The notes under the pieces were generated by a model. That model ran no database searches and was not told the origin of the DNA. It saw only the letters and a program-made list of their open reading frames with translations. 34,281 nucleotides of DNA, from positions 1 to 34,281 of the forward strand of contig JAXDZG010000014.1 of the NCBI GenBank assembly GCA_034086985.1, in the 5' to 3' direction. This DNA is from Phascolarctobacterium_A sp034086985 (GTDB lineage Bacteria; Bacillota; Negativicutes; Acidaminococcales; Acidaminococcaceae). The translations under genes and the position numbers were made by a program. Below, one piece after another: positions 17,421-25,162 of this stretch (within the stretch, counting starts at the first letter, position 1; every line of letters starts with the position of its first letter).

Positions 17421-17957
17421 ATGGAAAAGACACTTACTACTAAAAAAACTACCAGTGCCACCTACGCCATTTGCGTGACTGCACTCTTTATGGCCTTGAA
17501 TATTTTAATGAGCTCCTTCGGCGTACCCGTGCCCGGTGGCCGCTGCTATTTAAATGACGTGATCATCTGCACCGCAGCCATCCTTTTGGACGATGCGAAA
17601 TCCGCCTTCCTGGTGGGTGGTGTGGGCGCCTTCTTGGGCGACTTATTCTTCTATCCCACGCCCATGTTCGTCTCTTTGGCAACCCATGGTCTGCAGGCCG
17701 TAGTGATTTGCCTCATTGCCCATCGGGCTGCTAATCACAAGGTTACCCTGAAAAATGCTGCTCTGGGCGTTTTTGTAGGCGCCATCATCATGGTAGTGGG
17801 CTATTCCCTGGGCCGCGCCTTCATCTACAGCACTCCCTATTATGCCTATATCAAGCTGCCCTACCAGATTTTGCAGGCTACTGTGGGCGCCATCGGCGGC
17901 ATTCTGCTCTGCTTCAATGGTGGCCTCTTGGAAGCCTTTGAGAAGATGAAAAAATAA
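17421..17957 (+). CDS. ECF transporter S component, substrate unknown
   Basis: 178 aa with about five to six membrane segments, the size and layout of substrate-binding (S) subunits of energy-coupling factor transporters. Segments begin with SATYAICVTALFMALNILMS and include the loop PVPGGRCYLNDVIICTAAILL and GGVGAFLGDLFFYPTPMFV. S components bind a vitamin or metal and recruit a shared EcfA/A'/T module, which is not encoded here. AGAGGGG lies 8 bases upstream. A TATAAT at 17366-17371 is a possible -10. I see no known riboswitch in the 5' region that would name the substrate. Strong terminator downstream. Confidence 0.82.
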   Translation: MEKTLTTKKTTSATYAICVTALFMALNILMSSFGVPVPGGRCYLNDVIICTAAILLDDAKSAFLVGGVGAFLGDLFFYPTPMFVSLATHGLQAVVICLIAHRAANHKVTLKNAALGVFVGAIIMVVGYSLGRAFIYSTPYYAYIKLPYQILQATVGAIGGILLCFNGGLLEAFEKMKK

Positions 17958-17972
17958 GCACACATAAATTGA

Positions 17973-18008
17973 GCCGTGAAGCCTTTAATCAGGTTTCACG
18001 GCTTTTTT
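17973..18008 (+). terminator. Terminator of the ECF S-component gene
   Basis: A 12-bp stem (17973-17984 with 17991-18002, one G-U pair), 6-nt loop, then six T. It lies 15 bases past the stop codon and 24 bases before the end of the convergent phoU gene. Confidence 0.9.
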
Positions 18009-18031
18009 GTACTTAAATTAAACTTGCAAAA

Positions 18032-18679
18032 CTAGCTCTTCAGCTCATTACGCACTACGAAAAGCACCCATTGGGCAATATTCGTAGCGTGGTCGGCAAT
18101 ACGCTCCACATATTTGGCAATCATGAGATAGTCCACATATTGGGGTACCAGCTGGGGATATTGCTGCATCAGCGCGGTCAAATCCTGACGCATCTGGCGA
18201 AAATAGGTGTCCACCTCGTCATCGGTAGTCATAACCTTTTGGGCCAGCTCCACATCGTTTTCGCTAATGGCCGTGATGCTATCATACACCATTTGGCGCA
18301 TTACCTTCAGCATGGGCATGAAATTATCCGGCATGGGCACGGGATCCTTTTCGCACAGGCGCAGTGTATATTGACTAATATCACTGCAGTGGTCCGCAAT
18401 GCGCTCCATATCGCCCACTAGCTTTAGGCAAGAGGCGATCTCACGCCAATCGCTGGCCACAGGGGTTTGGGTAATGACCAGCTCCAGGCATTGGCGCTCA
18501 ATGTCCACCTCGCTATTATCAAAATCATCGTCGCCGCCGATAATGGCTTGGGCCATGTTCACATCCTTGTTCTCCAGATTAGCAATTACCTTGTCCAGGG
18601 CTTCCTCCAGATTCACGCCCATCACCCGCACGCTGCTTAAAAGCAGTGCCATTTGCTCGGCAAATTTATTTCTCACCAT
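18032..18679 (-). CDS. phoU: Phosphate transport system regulator PhoU
   Basis: 215 aa from ATG at 18679 (MVRNKFAEQMALLL). An in-frame upstream extension of 8 codons overlaps the AAAGGAG ribosome site and is rejected. Two PhoU three-helix repeats (about 8-100 and 110-210) with the metal-site pattern E....D.....D (RIADHCSDI near 120-128, RIADHATNIAQWV near 193-205). PhoU links PstSCAB to the PhoR kinase and restrains phosphate uptake. Last gene of the pst operon, 85 bases after pstB. Confidence 0.93.
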   Translation of the reverse strand: MVRNKFAEQMALLLSSVRVMGVNLEEALDKVIANLENKDVNMAQAIIGGDDDFDNSEVDIERQCLELVITQTPVASDWREIASCLKLVGDMERIADHCSDISQYTLRLCEKDPVPMPDNFMPMLKVMRQMVYDSITAISENDVELAQKVMTTDDEVDTYFRQMRQDLTALMQQYPQLVPQYVDYLMIAKYVERIADHATNIAQWVLFVVRNELKS

Positions 18680-18764
18680 AGTTTTTGATGCTCCTTTACA
18701 CAATAAGTTTTACATAGCTTTAGGCAAGCCAAAGCTGCACACAAGCCAAGGCCACGCCACCCCA

Positions 18765-19541
18765 TCAACCAAAACGACCGGTGATATAATCCTCGGTCTT
18801 TTTATTGTGGGGATTGGCAAATATTTCCGTGGTTTTGTTGTACTCAATCAAATCTCCCAGCAGGAAGAAGGCCGTCTTATCGCTGATGCGGGCTGCCTGC
18901 TGCATATTATGGGTAACGATAACGATGGTATAATTTTCCTTCAGCTCCAGAGCCAAATCCTCTATTTTCATGGTGGAGATGGGGTCCAGGGCGCTAGTGG
19001 GCTCGTCCATTAAGAGCACCTCCGGCTGTACGGCCAGAGCGCGAGCGATGCACAAGCGCTGCTGCTGGCCACCGCTAAAGCCTAAGGCGCTCTTATTCAG
19101 GCGGTCCTTGCACTCCTCCCAAATGGCTGCCTGGCGCAGGGAGCGCTCCACAATCTCTTCCAGCTGGCTCTTGCTGTGGATGCCGTGGGTGCGTGGGCCA
19201 AAGGCAATATTATCGTACACGCTCATGGGGAAGGGATTGGGCTTTTGGAAAACCATGCCCACGCGCTTGCGCAGGGTGTTGACATCATCATTGGCAAAGA
19301 TATTGTCGCCGTCTAGGAGCACCTTGCCCTCAATGCGACAGCCCTCCACTAAATCGTTCATACGGTTCAGACTCTTTAACAGGGTGGATTTACCGCAGCC
19401 GGAGGGACCGATAAAGGCGGTGATTTCCTTTTCCTTAATCTCCATGTTAATACCGTGCAAGGCGTGGAAATCCCCGTAGTACAGGTTTAAATCTTCTATT
19501 ACAAGCTTATTTCTAGCTTCTTGCTCACTTCTATTCATCAC
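18765..19541 (-). CDS. pstB: Phosphate ABC transporter ATP-binding protein PstB
   Basis: 258 aa ABC ATPase. Walker A GPSGCGKST at 45-53, Q-loop in GMVFQKPNPFPMS (typical PstB), signature LGFSGGQQQRLCIARAL near 150-166, Walker B VLLMDEPTSALDP near 172-184, H-loop VTHNMQQA. Powers phosphate import by PstA/PstC. Start is GTG 19541 (7 bases after AAAGGA) or ATG 19538 (10 bases); the ribosome site lies inside the end of pstA. Confidence 0.97.
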   Translation of the reverse strand: MMNRSEQEARNKLVIEDLNLYYGDFHALHGINMEIKEKEITAFIGPSGCGKSTLLKSLNRMNDLVEGCRIEGKVLLDGDNIFANDDVNTLRKRVGMVFQKPNPFPMSVYDNIAFGPRTHGIHSKSQLEEIVERSLRQAAIWEECKDRLNKSALGFSGGQQQRLCIARALAVQPEVLLMDEPTSALDPISTMKIEDLALELKENYTIVIVTHNMQQAARISDKTAFFLLGDLIEYNKTTEIFANPHNKKTEDYITGRFG

Positions 19542-19542
19542 A

Positions 19543-20394
19543 TCAGTTTCCTTTCATCAGCTTCTTGGCCACGCGAGCGCTGGCTGCGTTAATGCCAATT
19601 ACGATTAAAACCAAAACAACTGCCGTTGCATAGGCCTGCTTCATGTAGAGGCCCTCGCTAGCCAAGACATACATATGTACGGCTAGGGTTCTACCGGAGC
19701 TCATTACATTGGTGGGCAGTGCTGCCACCGTGCCGGAGGTGTAAATCAAGGCTGCCGTCTCGCCCACGATACGGCCAATGCCCAGGATGACGCCGGCCAA
19801 AATACCCGGCACGGCAGATGGCAGCACCACGGCAAAAACCGTGCGCAGCTTGCCTGCGCCTAGGCCGTAGCTGCCCTCGCGATAGCTGTCGGGTACGGCC
19901 CGCAGGGCCTCCTCCGTAGTACGCATGATGAGGGGTAAAATCATGATAGCTACGGTGCAGGAGCCTGCAAGCAAGGAATAACCCAAATGCAGGTAGGTTA
20001 CGAAAAACAGCATACCAAAGAGGCCATAGACAATGGAGGGAATGCCGCTTAAGGTGTCGGCGGTGACACGCACCACGTTGACCACTTTATTGCCACGCTT
20101 AGCGTATTCCACTAGGTAGATAGCGGCGAAAATGCCCAAGGGAGTGGCCATGATGAGGGCCAGCACAACCATAATCAGGGTGTCCAGCATGGCCGGGAAC
20201 ATGGAAACATTTTCTGTGCTGTATTCCAGCTCGAACAGCTTGGGACCTAAATTGGGCAGTCCCTGCCACAGGATGTAGAATAAAAGGAAGGCTAGGGAAA
20301 GGAAGGTTACTGCTGCAGCCAGCCACACGCAGCCCAGCAGGCATACCGAGAGGGGATCCCGGCCATAGCGATACATTGCTTTAGAGAAATTCAT
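19543..20394 (-). CDS. pstA: Phosphate ABC transporter permease PstA
   Basis: 283 aa, six membrane segments, with the permease EAA-type loop DSYREGSYGLGAGKLRTVFAVVLPSAVPGI near 170-200 that contacts PstB. SGIPSIVYGLFGMLF is the typical PstA/PstC membrane motif. Its start overlaps the pstC stop by four bases (ATGA), a sign of coupled translation. Confidence 0.96.
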   Translation of the reverse strand: MNFSKAMYRYGRDPLSVCLLGCVWLAAAVTFLSLAFLLFYILWQGLPNLGPKLFELEYSTENVSMFPAMLDTLIMVVLALIMATPLGIFAAIYLVEYAKRGNKVVNVVRVTADTLSGIPSIVYGLFGMLFFVTYLHLGYSLLAGSCTVAIMILPLIMRTTEEALRAVPDSYREGSYGLGAGKLRTVFAVVLPSAVPGILAGVILGIGRIVGETAALIYTSGTVAALPTNVMSSGRTLAVHMYVLASEGLYMKQAYATAVVLVLIVIGINAASARVAKKLMKGN

Positions 20395-21245
20395 TGCTGC
20401 ACCACCTTACCCTTCAAATAGGAGAATATCAAATTGATGAGCATGATAAAGATAAACAGCACCACTGCCGTAGCAATCAATGCGTCGCGGTGCAAATCGG
20501 CCGCATAGCCCATCTCGATAACGATATTGGTGGTCATGGTGCGCACGCCCTCTAAGAGGCCCTGGGGCATGCGGGCCTGATTGCCCGCGACCATGATGAC
20601 CGCCATGGTTTCACCAATGGCGCGCCCCACGCCCAGAATAATGGCTGCCATAATGCCGGATTTAGCCGCCGGCACCACCGTGAAGAACACGCTACGCACG
20701 TGGCCTGCGCCCAGTGCTAGCGCGCCTTCGTAGTAGCTATCCGGCACTGCACGCAGTGCCGCCTCTGCCACGCTTATCAGCGTTGGTAAAATCATCATAC
20801 CAAGTAGTAACGAGGCCGTCAGCATGCTGCTGCCGGTGCCCCCAAATGTATCCCTAATAAAGGGCACCATCACAACTAGACCAAAAAAGCCGTAGATAAC
20901 AGAGGGTATGCCCGCCAGCAGCTCCACTGCTGGCTTCAAAAACTTATACGCGCCCGCTGGACAAAAACGCGCCATAAAAACCGCCGTCAAAATGCCGATG
21001 GGCACGCCAGTGACGCAGGCACCCAGCGTTACGTAAACACTGCCCATAATCATGGGCAAGATGCCGTAGATATCATTATTAGGTCTCCATTTTTGACCTA
21101 AGAGGAAGTCGCTGACGCCGATCTTGCCGATGGTGGGTAGGCCGCTGGCAAAGAGGAAGCAGCAGATAATGGCTACCAACGCGATGGAGGCGCAGGCCGC
21201 TGCCAAGAACACCAGCTGCATTATATCTTCTTTTTTATTCTTCAT
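20391..21245 (-). CDS. pstC: Phosphate ABC transporter permease PstC
   Basis: 284 aa from ATG at 21245 (MKNKKEDIMQLVFL); an ATG five codons upstream has a poorer ribosome site. Six membrane segments. Motifs LAGIPSVIYGFFGLVVMVPF and the EAA-type loop DSYYEGALALGAGHVRSVFFTVVPAAKSGI. Forms the inner-membrane channel with PstA. It is separated from pstS by 139 bases holding an attenuator-like hairpin. Confidence 0.96.
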   Translation of the reverse strand: MKNKKEDIMQLVFLAAACASIALVAIICCFLFASGLPTIGKIGVSDFLLGQKWRPNNDIYGILPMIMGSVYVTLGACVTGVPIGILTAVFMARFCPAGAYKFLKPAVELLAGIPSVIYGFFGLVVMVPFIRDTFGGTGSSMLTASLLLGMMILPTLISVAEAALRAVPDSYYEGALALGAGHVRSVFFTVVPAAKSGIMAAIILGVGRAIGETMAVIMVAGNQARMPQGLLEGVRTMTTNIVIEMGYAADLHRDALIATAVVLFIFIMLINLIFSYLKGKVVQQ

Positions 21246-21301
21246 AATCCCAATCCTCATCCAAACAAATCATCTATATTTACAACTAAATATAACTAGA
21301 T

Positions 21302-21329
21302 ATAAAGAAAGGGGCGAATTCTCGCCCCT
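21302..21329 (-). terminator. Hairpin between pstS and pstC (attenuator/terminator)
   Basis: AGGGGCGA/TCGCCCCT (21310-21317 with 21322-21329) with an ATTC loop, followed on the minus strand by TTTCTTTATAT. Placed just after pstS, it probably ends most transcripts there, giving more binding protein than permease. Such intercistronic attenuation is common in pst operons. Confidence 0.7.
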
Positions 21330-21384
21330 ATGTCACGTAGAGTGCAGCTGCTACCCTCGTAATTTTGTCTTTTTTAGTTAAGCT

Positions 21385-22266
21385 TTATTTGCCAAGCTTG
21401 TCCCAAGTGGTTACCTTACCCATGAAGATATCGGCAACCTGAGCTTTGGTCATATTGTCCACCTTGTTACCCTTGTTGACGATAACAGCGATGCCATCAG
21501 TAGCGATGACAGTGGCCTTCACACCAGCGTCAATTTCGCTCTTCTTCAAAGCTCTGGAGGCCATACCGATGTTGCAGATGCCGCTGATAGCAGCCTTTAC
21601 GCCGGTGGTGGAGTCGCTTTGTTGTACTTCGATGTTTACATCAGGGTTCAGTTTCTTATAAGCTTCCTTCAGTTTTTCCATTGCAGGAGTTACAGAAGAG
21701 GAGCCAGCAACTACGATCTTGCCGGATTTTTTATTGGCAGTGTAGTTAGCTGCTTTATCATTGCCAATGTAGCCAGCCTTGGACACAACCTCTTGGCCCT
21801 GCTTGGACAGGATGAAGTCGATAAAGTCCTTGGTAATGGCATTGGGCTCGCCCTTGGTTACAATATTGAAGGGACGGGAAATTTTGTAAGCTCCGCTCTT
21901 CACATTAGCGGCGGTAGCTTCAGCTCCGTCAATCTTCAGGCCCTTAACGGTGTCGTTTAAGGAGCCCAAGGAGATGTAACCAATGGCGTCCTTGTTGCCT
22001 GCCACAGTGGTCATCATAACAGCAGTGCTGTTGGTAATGGATGCGCTTTCAGTGGTCATATCAACCTTTTTGCCATCCTTCTTTTGTTCGATGCCAAAAA
22101 GCTCGATGAAGGCGCCGCGGGTGCCGCTGCCGTCCTCACGGGATACAACTACGATTTTGTTACCTGCTGCCTTCTTGTCATCTGCTTTTTTATCAGAGCC
22201 GCAGCCCAGTGCACCTAAAGCTACGATGGCAGCCAATCCTAAACATGCAAGCTTATTTACTTTCAT
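21385..22266 (-). CDS. pstS: PstS-type phosphate-binding lipoprotein with circularly permuted order
   Basis: 293 aa from ATG 22266 (GGAGG 8 bases upstream; an in-frame extension to 22317 would run into the promoter). Lipoprotein signal ends ALGAL-G-C22. Odd layout: the block SREDGSGTRGAF (42-53) and the segment IGYISLGSLNDTVKGL (95-110) to FIDFILSKQGQEVV, which form the C-terminal half of ordinary PstS, come first. The block IVVAGSSSVTPAMEKL (184-199), IGMASR (233-238), TDGIAVIVN (256-264) and VADIFMGKVTTWDKLG, normally the N-terminal half, come last and reach the stop. The phosphate-contact motifs of both halves are present. It sits at the head of pstSCAB-phoU, so phosphate binding is well supported. 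Confidence 0.93.
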   Translation of the reverse strand: MKVNKLACLGLAAIVALGALGCGSDKKADDKKAAGNKIVVVSREDGSGTRGAFIELFGIEQKKDGKKVDMTTESASITNSTAVMMTTVAGNKDAIGYISLGSLNDTVKGLKIDGAEATAANVKSGAYKISRPFNIVTKGEPNAITKDFIDFILSKQGQEVVSKAGYIGNDKAANYTANKKSGKIVVAGSSSVTPAMEKLKEAYKKLNPDVNIEVQQSDSTTGVKAAISGICNIGMASRALKKSEIDAGVKATVIATDGIAVIVNKGNKVDNMTKAQVADIFMGKVTTWDKLGK

Positions 22267-22307
22267 TTCTTTTTCCTCCTTCAACCATCTTTGTGGTTTC
22301 TGAGGAT

Positions 22308-22361
22308 AGTATAACAAGTGATTGTTAAGGAAATATTAGGGCTGTGTAAAAAAAATGTAAA
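22308..22361 (-). promoter_or_regulatory. Pho-box-like repeats and -10 of the pst operon
   Basis: On the minus strand four hexamers occur at exact 11-bp steps: TTTACA (22356-22361), TTTACA (22345-22350), CTAATA (22334-22339) and TTAACA (22323-22328), followed 9 bases later by TATACT (22308-22313) as -10. PhoP sites of Bacillus subtilis are TT(A/T/C)A(C/T)A repeats spaced by about 5 bases at about -20 to -60, which is this geometry. PhoP activation is inferred; no phoPR gene lies in the window. Confidence 0.75.
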
Positions 22362-22406
22362 ATAAGAACTTTTTGTGAAGTACTATCTATTTTTATTTTA
22401 TTGGTG

Positions 22407-22448
22407 TATAATTTAAGTACAGACAATAATGATAGCAATGAGCTATCA
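22407..22448 (+). promoter_or_regulatory. Candidate promoter -10 and dyad before the desulfoferrodoxin gene
   Basis: TATAAT at 22407-22412 has a weak -35. About 18 bases downstream TGATAGC/GCTATCA (22430-22436, 22442-22448) forms a perfect 7-bp dyad with a 5-base centre. It could be an operator or a 5'-UTR hairpin. It does not match a PerR or Fur box that I recognise. Confidence 0.4.
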
Positions 22449-22495
22449 CATGTTTGTCACTAATTGTAGCTGTTGTAGCAAAGGAGTGAGACAAG

Positions 22496-22879
22496 ATGAC
22501 AGCACCCAAATTCTATATCTGTAAAAAATGCGGTAATATTGTTGGCTTAGTAGTGGATAGCAAGATGCCCCTGACCTGCTGTGGCGAAGCAATGCAGGAG
22601 CTGGTGCCCAACACCGTGGACGCCGCCAAGGAAAAGCATGTGCCTGAGGTTTGCATTGACGGCAATATGGTGCATGTGCATATCGGCAGTGTTGAGCATC
22701 CTATGACCCCTGAGCACTACATCGAATGGGTTTATTTGCAGACTAATAAGGGCGGTCAACGCAAAATTCTTCACCCCGGCGACAAGCCCCAGCTGGTCTT
22801 TGCCCTGACCCCGGATGATTTTCCTCTTGCAGCCTACGCCTATTGCAACCTGCACGGCCTGTGGCTGGCTAAATTCTGA
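22496..22879 (+). CDS. dfx: Desulfoferrodoxin (superoxide reductase, two-iron type)
   Basis: 127 aa. The N-terminal desulforedoxin-type centre I has C9, C12, C28, C29. The C-terminal superoxide reductase centre II has H48, H68, H74, C117 and H120, the His4Cys iron site, with the catalytic E46-K47 pair before H48. It reduces superoxide to peroxide in the cytoplasm without making oxygen, a defence typical of anaerobes. AAAGGAG lies about 8 bases before ATG. Monocistronic with a strong terminator. Confidence 0.96.
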   Translation: MTAPKFYICKKCGNIVGLVVDSKMPLTCCGEAMQELVPNTVDAAKEKHVPEVCIDGNMVHVHIGSVEHPMTPEHYIEWVYLQTNKGGQRKILHPGDKPQLVFALTPDDFPLAAYAYCNLHGLWLAKF

Positions 22880-22890
22880 TTAAGACAGCA

Positions 22891-22927
22891 AAAATCCCCC
22901 GACAACCTCGTTGTCGGGGGATTTTTT
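22891..22927. terminator. Bidirectional terminator between dfx and the solute-binding lipoprotein gene
   Basis: A 14-bp perfect stem (22892-22905 with 22911-22924) with loop CCTCG, six T on the plus strand and four T on the minus strand. It lies between the convergent ends of dfx (22879) and the minus-strand gene ending at 22948. Confidence 0.92.
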
Positions 22928-22947
22928 CTCCTTGTTTATGTTTCTCA

Positions 22948-24813
22948 TTAATTATCAACAATTTGTACATAGCTTGTAGGCGCAAGCAGCGCCTTTCCTG
23001 CCTTCAAGTAAGCCAGCCAATCCTTGCGCACGGTATGTATACCACGGCTTGGGCCTATGAGCCCCTGCTTGGCATCCACAGCCTGAGCCAAGGGCGCAAA
23101 GAAGGTGCGCTTGTCTAAAATTGTAACGCTATATTGCTTGCGCTTCTCCAAGGGCTTGCCATTTACTAAAACCTGCTGCAGCTTGAAGGAGCCTGCTTTA
23201 TTTTCCTGCTTCACAGTGTAGGTCAAGCCGCTGGTAATGGGTAAGCCATGGTAGTTCACCGTCTTCACTGTATTATAGACATTGGCATTGGGCACGCCCT
23301 CCACATAAAGGCGCAGCATTTGCTCCAGCTGCTCCCCACTCATTGCCCCGCTAAAGCTTTCCAGATTATTGGGCATAATCATGTATTGCAGCATGCGTTT
23401 GGAATAATCCTTATTCATAATGGGACTGGTAAAGCTATAGCCTGCAGCGATTAACACGTCACTGCCATAGCTGCTGCGCAATGTATTGGCCATAACCGAG
23501 CCGGCAGCACTACCTCCTTGCTTATCGCCGACCAAGCTGTAGTCGCTGTTAAAGGGATGCAGATTGGTAGCTTCCTTATTCTTAGACTGCTTTAAATATT
23601 CATCCATAATTGTATAGGCCTGCGCAGCCGTAGCCTTGCCCTGCACCATTTGGGACACAGCTAGCTTGGAGGCCGCAAAAAAGTCCGTGGAGGCCAGGCG
23701 CACATACAGCCTGTTGGCATCGATCAAGGGCTTAATATCCTCTAGCAAAGGAGAAATGCTCAGCTTGGCATTGCGGCTATAGGAAATCACATCGCTACGG
23801 GAGCCAATAGTCTTTTGGGCACCCTCACTCAGCATGGTGTTGAGCACGCGCATGGCAACCTGCTGGCGCTTTTCATCCTTAACCAAATCCTTATTTAAGG
23901 CCACCTGAAACGCAGGATAAGTCAACAGCCAATCCTCGCCCCCATCCTGGCCGAAATAGGGCAGCATAACTAAATTCATGCCATAGCGCTCTATATGCTC
24001 TAGGGCTACATTGCCTGTGAGGCGGGTCATGGCTGCTTTGCCCTCCACAAAAAGCTCATCCATGGCTACATAATCCATATTATCATCGCTGGGAACAACG
24101 TAAGCATCCCTGATGAAGGCTTCCATACGCTGGAAGGCCAAAGGCCACACCTTTTTATCCAAGCCCACACCCTTTTTATCACCGGCACTCTCATAGGCCT
24201 GCCGCCACAGCTGTCCCTCTCTGGAGGATAGCTCGTGAATAGTGAGGCCCTGTAAAAGGGCCAAGGGCGTATAATCGTAATACCAATCGCTGACAAAGGG
24301 CCTGATGCCTAACGCCGTGAATTGAGCACATGCCTTTTGGAAGCTGTGATAATCATGGGGCAAGGCAATGCCATATTTGTCAAATAAATCCTTGTTGACA
24401 ACCATATTCTCGGCTTCACCGCATACGGGAAGCCAGTTGATGGTGCCATCCGGGTATTTATAGTTCTCTAAAAAGCCTAAATAGATGCTGGCAGCCGCTT
24501 CGGTGCTGGCCAAATCCAAGAGCTGGTCCTTGAGCTCCACCGCGTCATGCAGGGCGAAGCGACGACAGGTGATGATATCGGGCAGCTGACCATTTTCCTT
24601 CAGGAATTTGTAATAGTTTAAATCATTATTGCCTACCACAAAGTGAATATCCACATCCGGCAGCTGAGCCTGAATGTAAGGAGCATATTCGCGCAAAAGC
24701 TCCACGCTCCATAAATATACTGTAATCGGTTTTTGCTGCTTAGCTTTGTTACCACCGCAGGCACTGGTCAGCATGGTAAATAAGACTAACAATAACACTA
24801 GTAGCTTTTTCAT
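22948..24813 (-). CDS. Lipoprotein: solute-binding protein fused to 5'-nucleotidase C-terminal-like domain
   Basis: 621 aa from ATG 24813 (GGGGAG 8 bases upstream; 19 extra in-frame codons further up overlap a repeat). Lipoprotein signal MKKLLVLLLVLFTMLTSAC, C19. Residues about 30-420 resemble family 1 sugar/oligosaccharide solute-binding proteins (KPITVYLWSVELL, NWLPVCGEAENMVVNKDLFDKYGI, FVEGKAAMTRLTGN, YLKQSKN). Residues about 434-621 resemble the 5'-nucleotidase C-terminal domain (GSVMANTLRSSYGSDVLIAA, SFSGAMSGEQLEQML, LPITSGLTYTV, VNGKPLEKRKQYSVTI). The metallophosphatase domain that normally accompanies it is missing, so catalysis is doubtful. No ABC permease or ATPase lies nearby. It probably binds a ligand outside the membrane; the ligand is unknown. 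Confidence 0.8.
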   Translation of the reverse strand: MKKLLVLLLVLFTMLTSACGGNKAKQQKPITVYLWSVELLREYAPYIQAQLPDVDIHFVVGNNDLNYYKFLKENGQLPDIITCRRFALHDAVELKDQLLDLASTEAAASIYLGFLENYKYPDGTINWLPVCGEAENMVVNKDLFDKYGIALPHDYHSFQKACAQFTALGIRPFVSDWYYDYTPLALLQGLTIHELSSREGQLWRQAYESAGDKKGVGLDKKVWPLAFQRMEAFIRDAYVVPSDDNMDYVAMDELFVEGKAAMTRLTGNVALEHIERYGMNLVMLPYFGQDGGEDWLLTYPAFQVALNKDLVKDEKRQQVAMRVLNTMLSEGAQKTIGSRSDVISYSRNAKLSISPLLEDIKPLIDANRLYVRLASTDFFAASKLAVSQMVQGKATAAQAYTIMDEYLKQSKNKEATNLHPFNSDYSLVGDKQGGSAAGSVMANTLRSSYGSDVLIAAGYSFTSPIMNKDYSKRMLQYMIMPNNLESFSGAMSGEQLEQMLRLYVEGVPNANVYNTVKTVNYHGLPITSGLTYTVKQENKAGSFKLQQVLVNGKPLEKRKQYSVTILDKRTFFAPLAQAVDAKQGLIGPSRGIHTVRKDWLAYLKAGKALLAPTSYVQIVDN

Positions 24814-24843
24814 CCCTAGCACTCCCCTAATATGGCTCATCCT

Positions 24844-24934
24844 CTTAACCGAGCATAATAGCCATCTCATTTTAGCAAAAATCTTTCTACTTAACCGAGC
24901 ATAATGCCCTTCTCTTTTAGCAAAAATCTTTCCT
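24844..24934 (-). repeat. Tandem duplication of about 46 bases in the lipoprotein leader
   Basis: Two adjacent copies (24844-24889 and 24890-24934) share CTTAACCGAGCATAAT and TTTTAGCAAAAATCTTTC with a few changes between. They lie between the promoter at 24994-25022 and the start codon, so they would be transcribed. Each copy on the minus strand contains ATG CTC GGT TAA, a three-codon reading frame. Confidence 0.85.
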
Positions 24935-24993
24935 CAACTATACTCCAACTGCGCATTTAATCATATAACATAAAAATAGTTATATATATTTTT

Positions 24994-25022
24994 ATTGTAG
25001 CACAAAATGCTTGCTCCTTCAA
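24994..25022 (-). promoter_or_regulatory. Promoter of the solute-binding/5'-nucleotidase-like lipoprotein
   Basis: On the minus strand TTGAAG (25017-25022), a 17-base spacer and TACAAT (24994-24999). The leader to the ATG at 24813 would be about 175 bases and includes the tandem repeat. Confidence 0.6.
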
Positions 25023-25051
25023 CCTGTTCTAATATACAAACAAAAATATCT

Positions 25052-25080
25052 TAAAAAATCCCCCGACCGCAGCCGAGGGA
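25052..25080 (-). terminator. Terminator-like hairpin, CCGAC family (copy 1)
   Basis: The minus-strand hairpin at 25059-25080 pairs TCCC.. with ..GGGA through two G-U pairs and ends in TTTTTT. On the plus strand the same positions are A-C mismatches, so it is built to work on the minus strand. Similar copies lie at 26306-26327 and 27951-27972. No intact gene ends just upstream of this copy. Confidence 0.7.
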
Positions 25081-25095
25081 TAGAATAAAATGCAA

Positions 25096-25142
25096 AAACA
25101 GAAGAAAAATTAAGGTCGTGGGCCTTAATTTTTCTTCTGTTT
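25096..25142. terminator. 20-bp perfect hairpin
   Basis: Perfect inverted repeat of 20 bp (25096-25115 with 25123-25142) with a 7-nt loop TCGTGGG. On the minus strand it is followed by TTTTTGCATTTT and on the plus strand by TTCTTTATT, so it may terminate in either direction. The only candidate upstream gene on the minus strand is the short remnant at 25163-25279. Confidence 0.6.
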
Positions 25143-25162
25143 CTTTATTGCTAAATTATTAA

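Noticed and set aside
24844..24934. CRISPR-like repeat
   Set aside because: Only two adjacent copies, no spacers and no cas genes; it is a simple tandem duplication.
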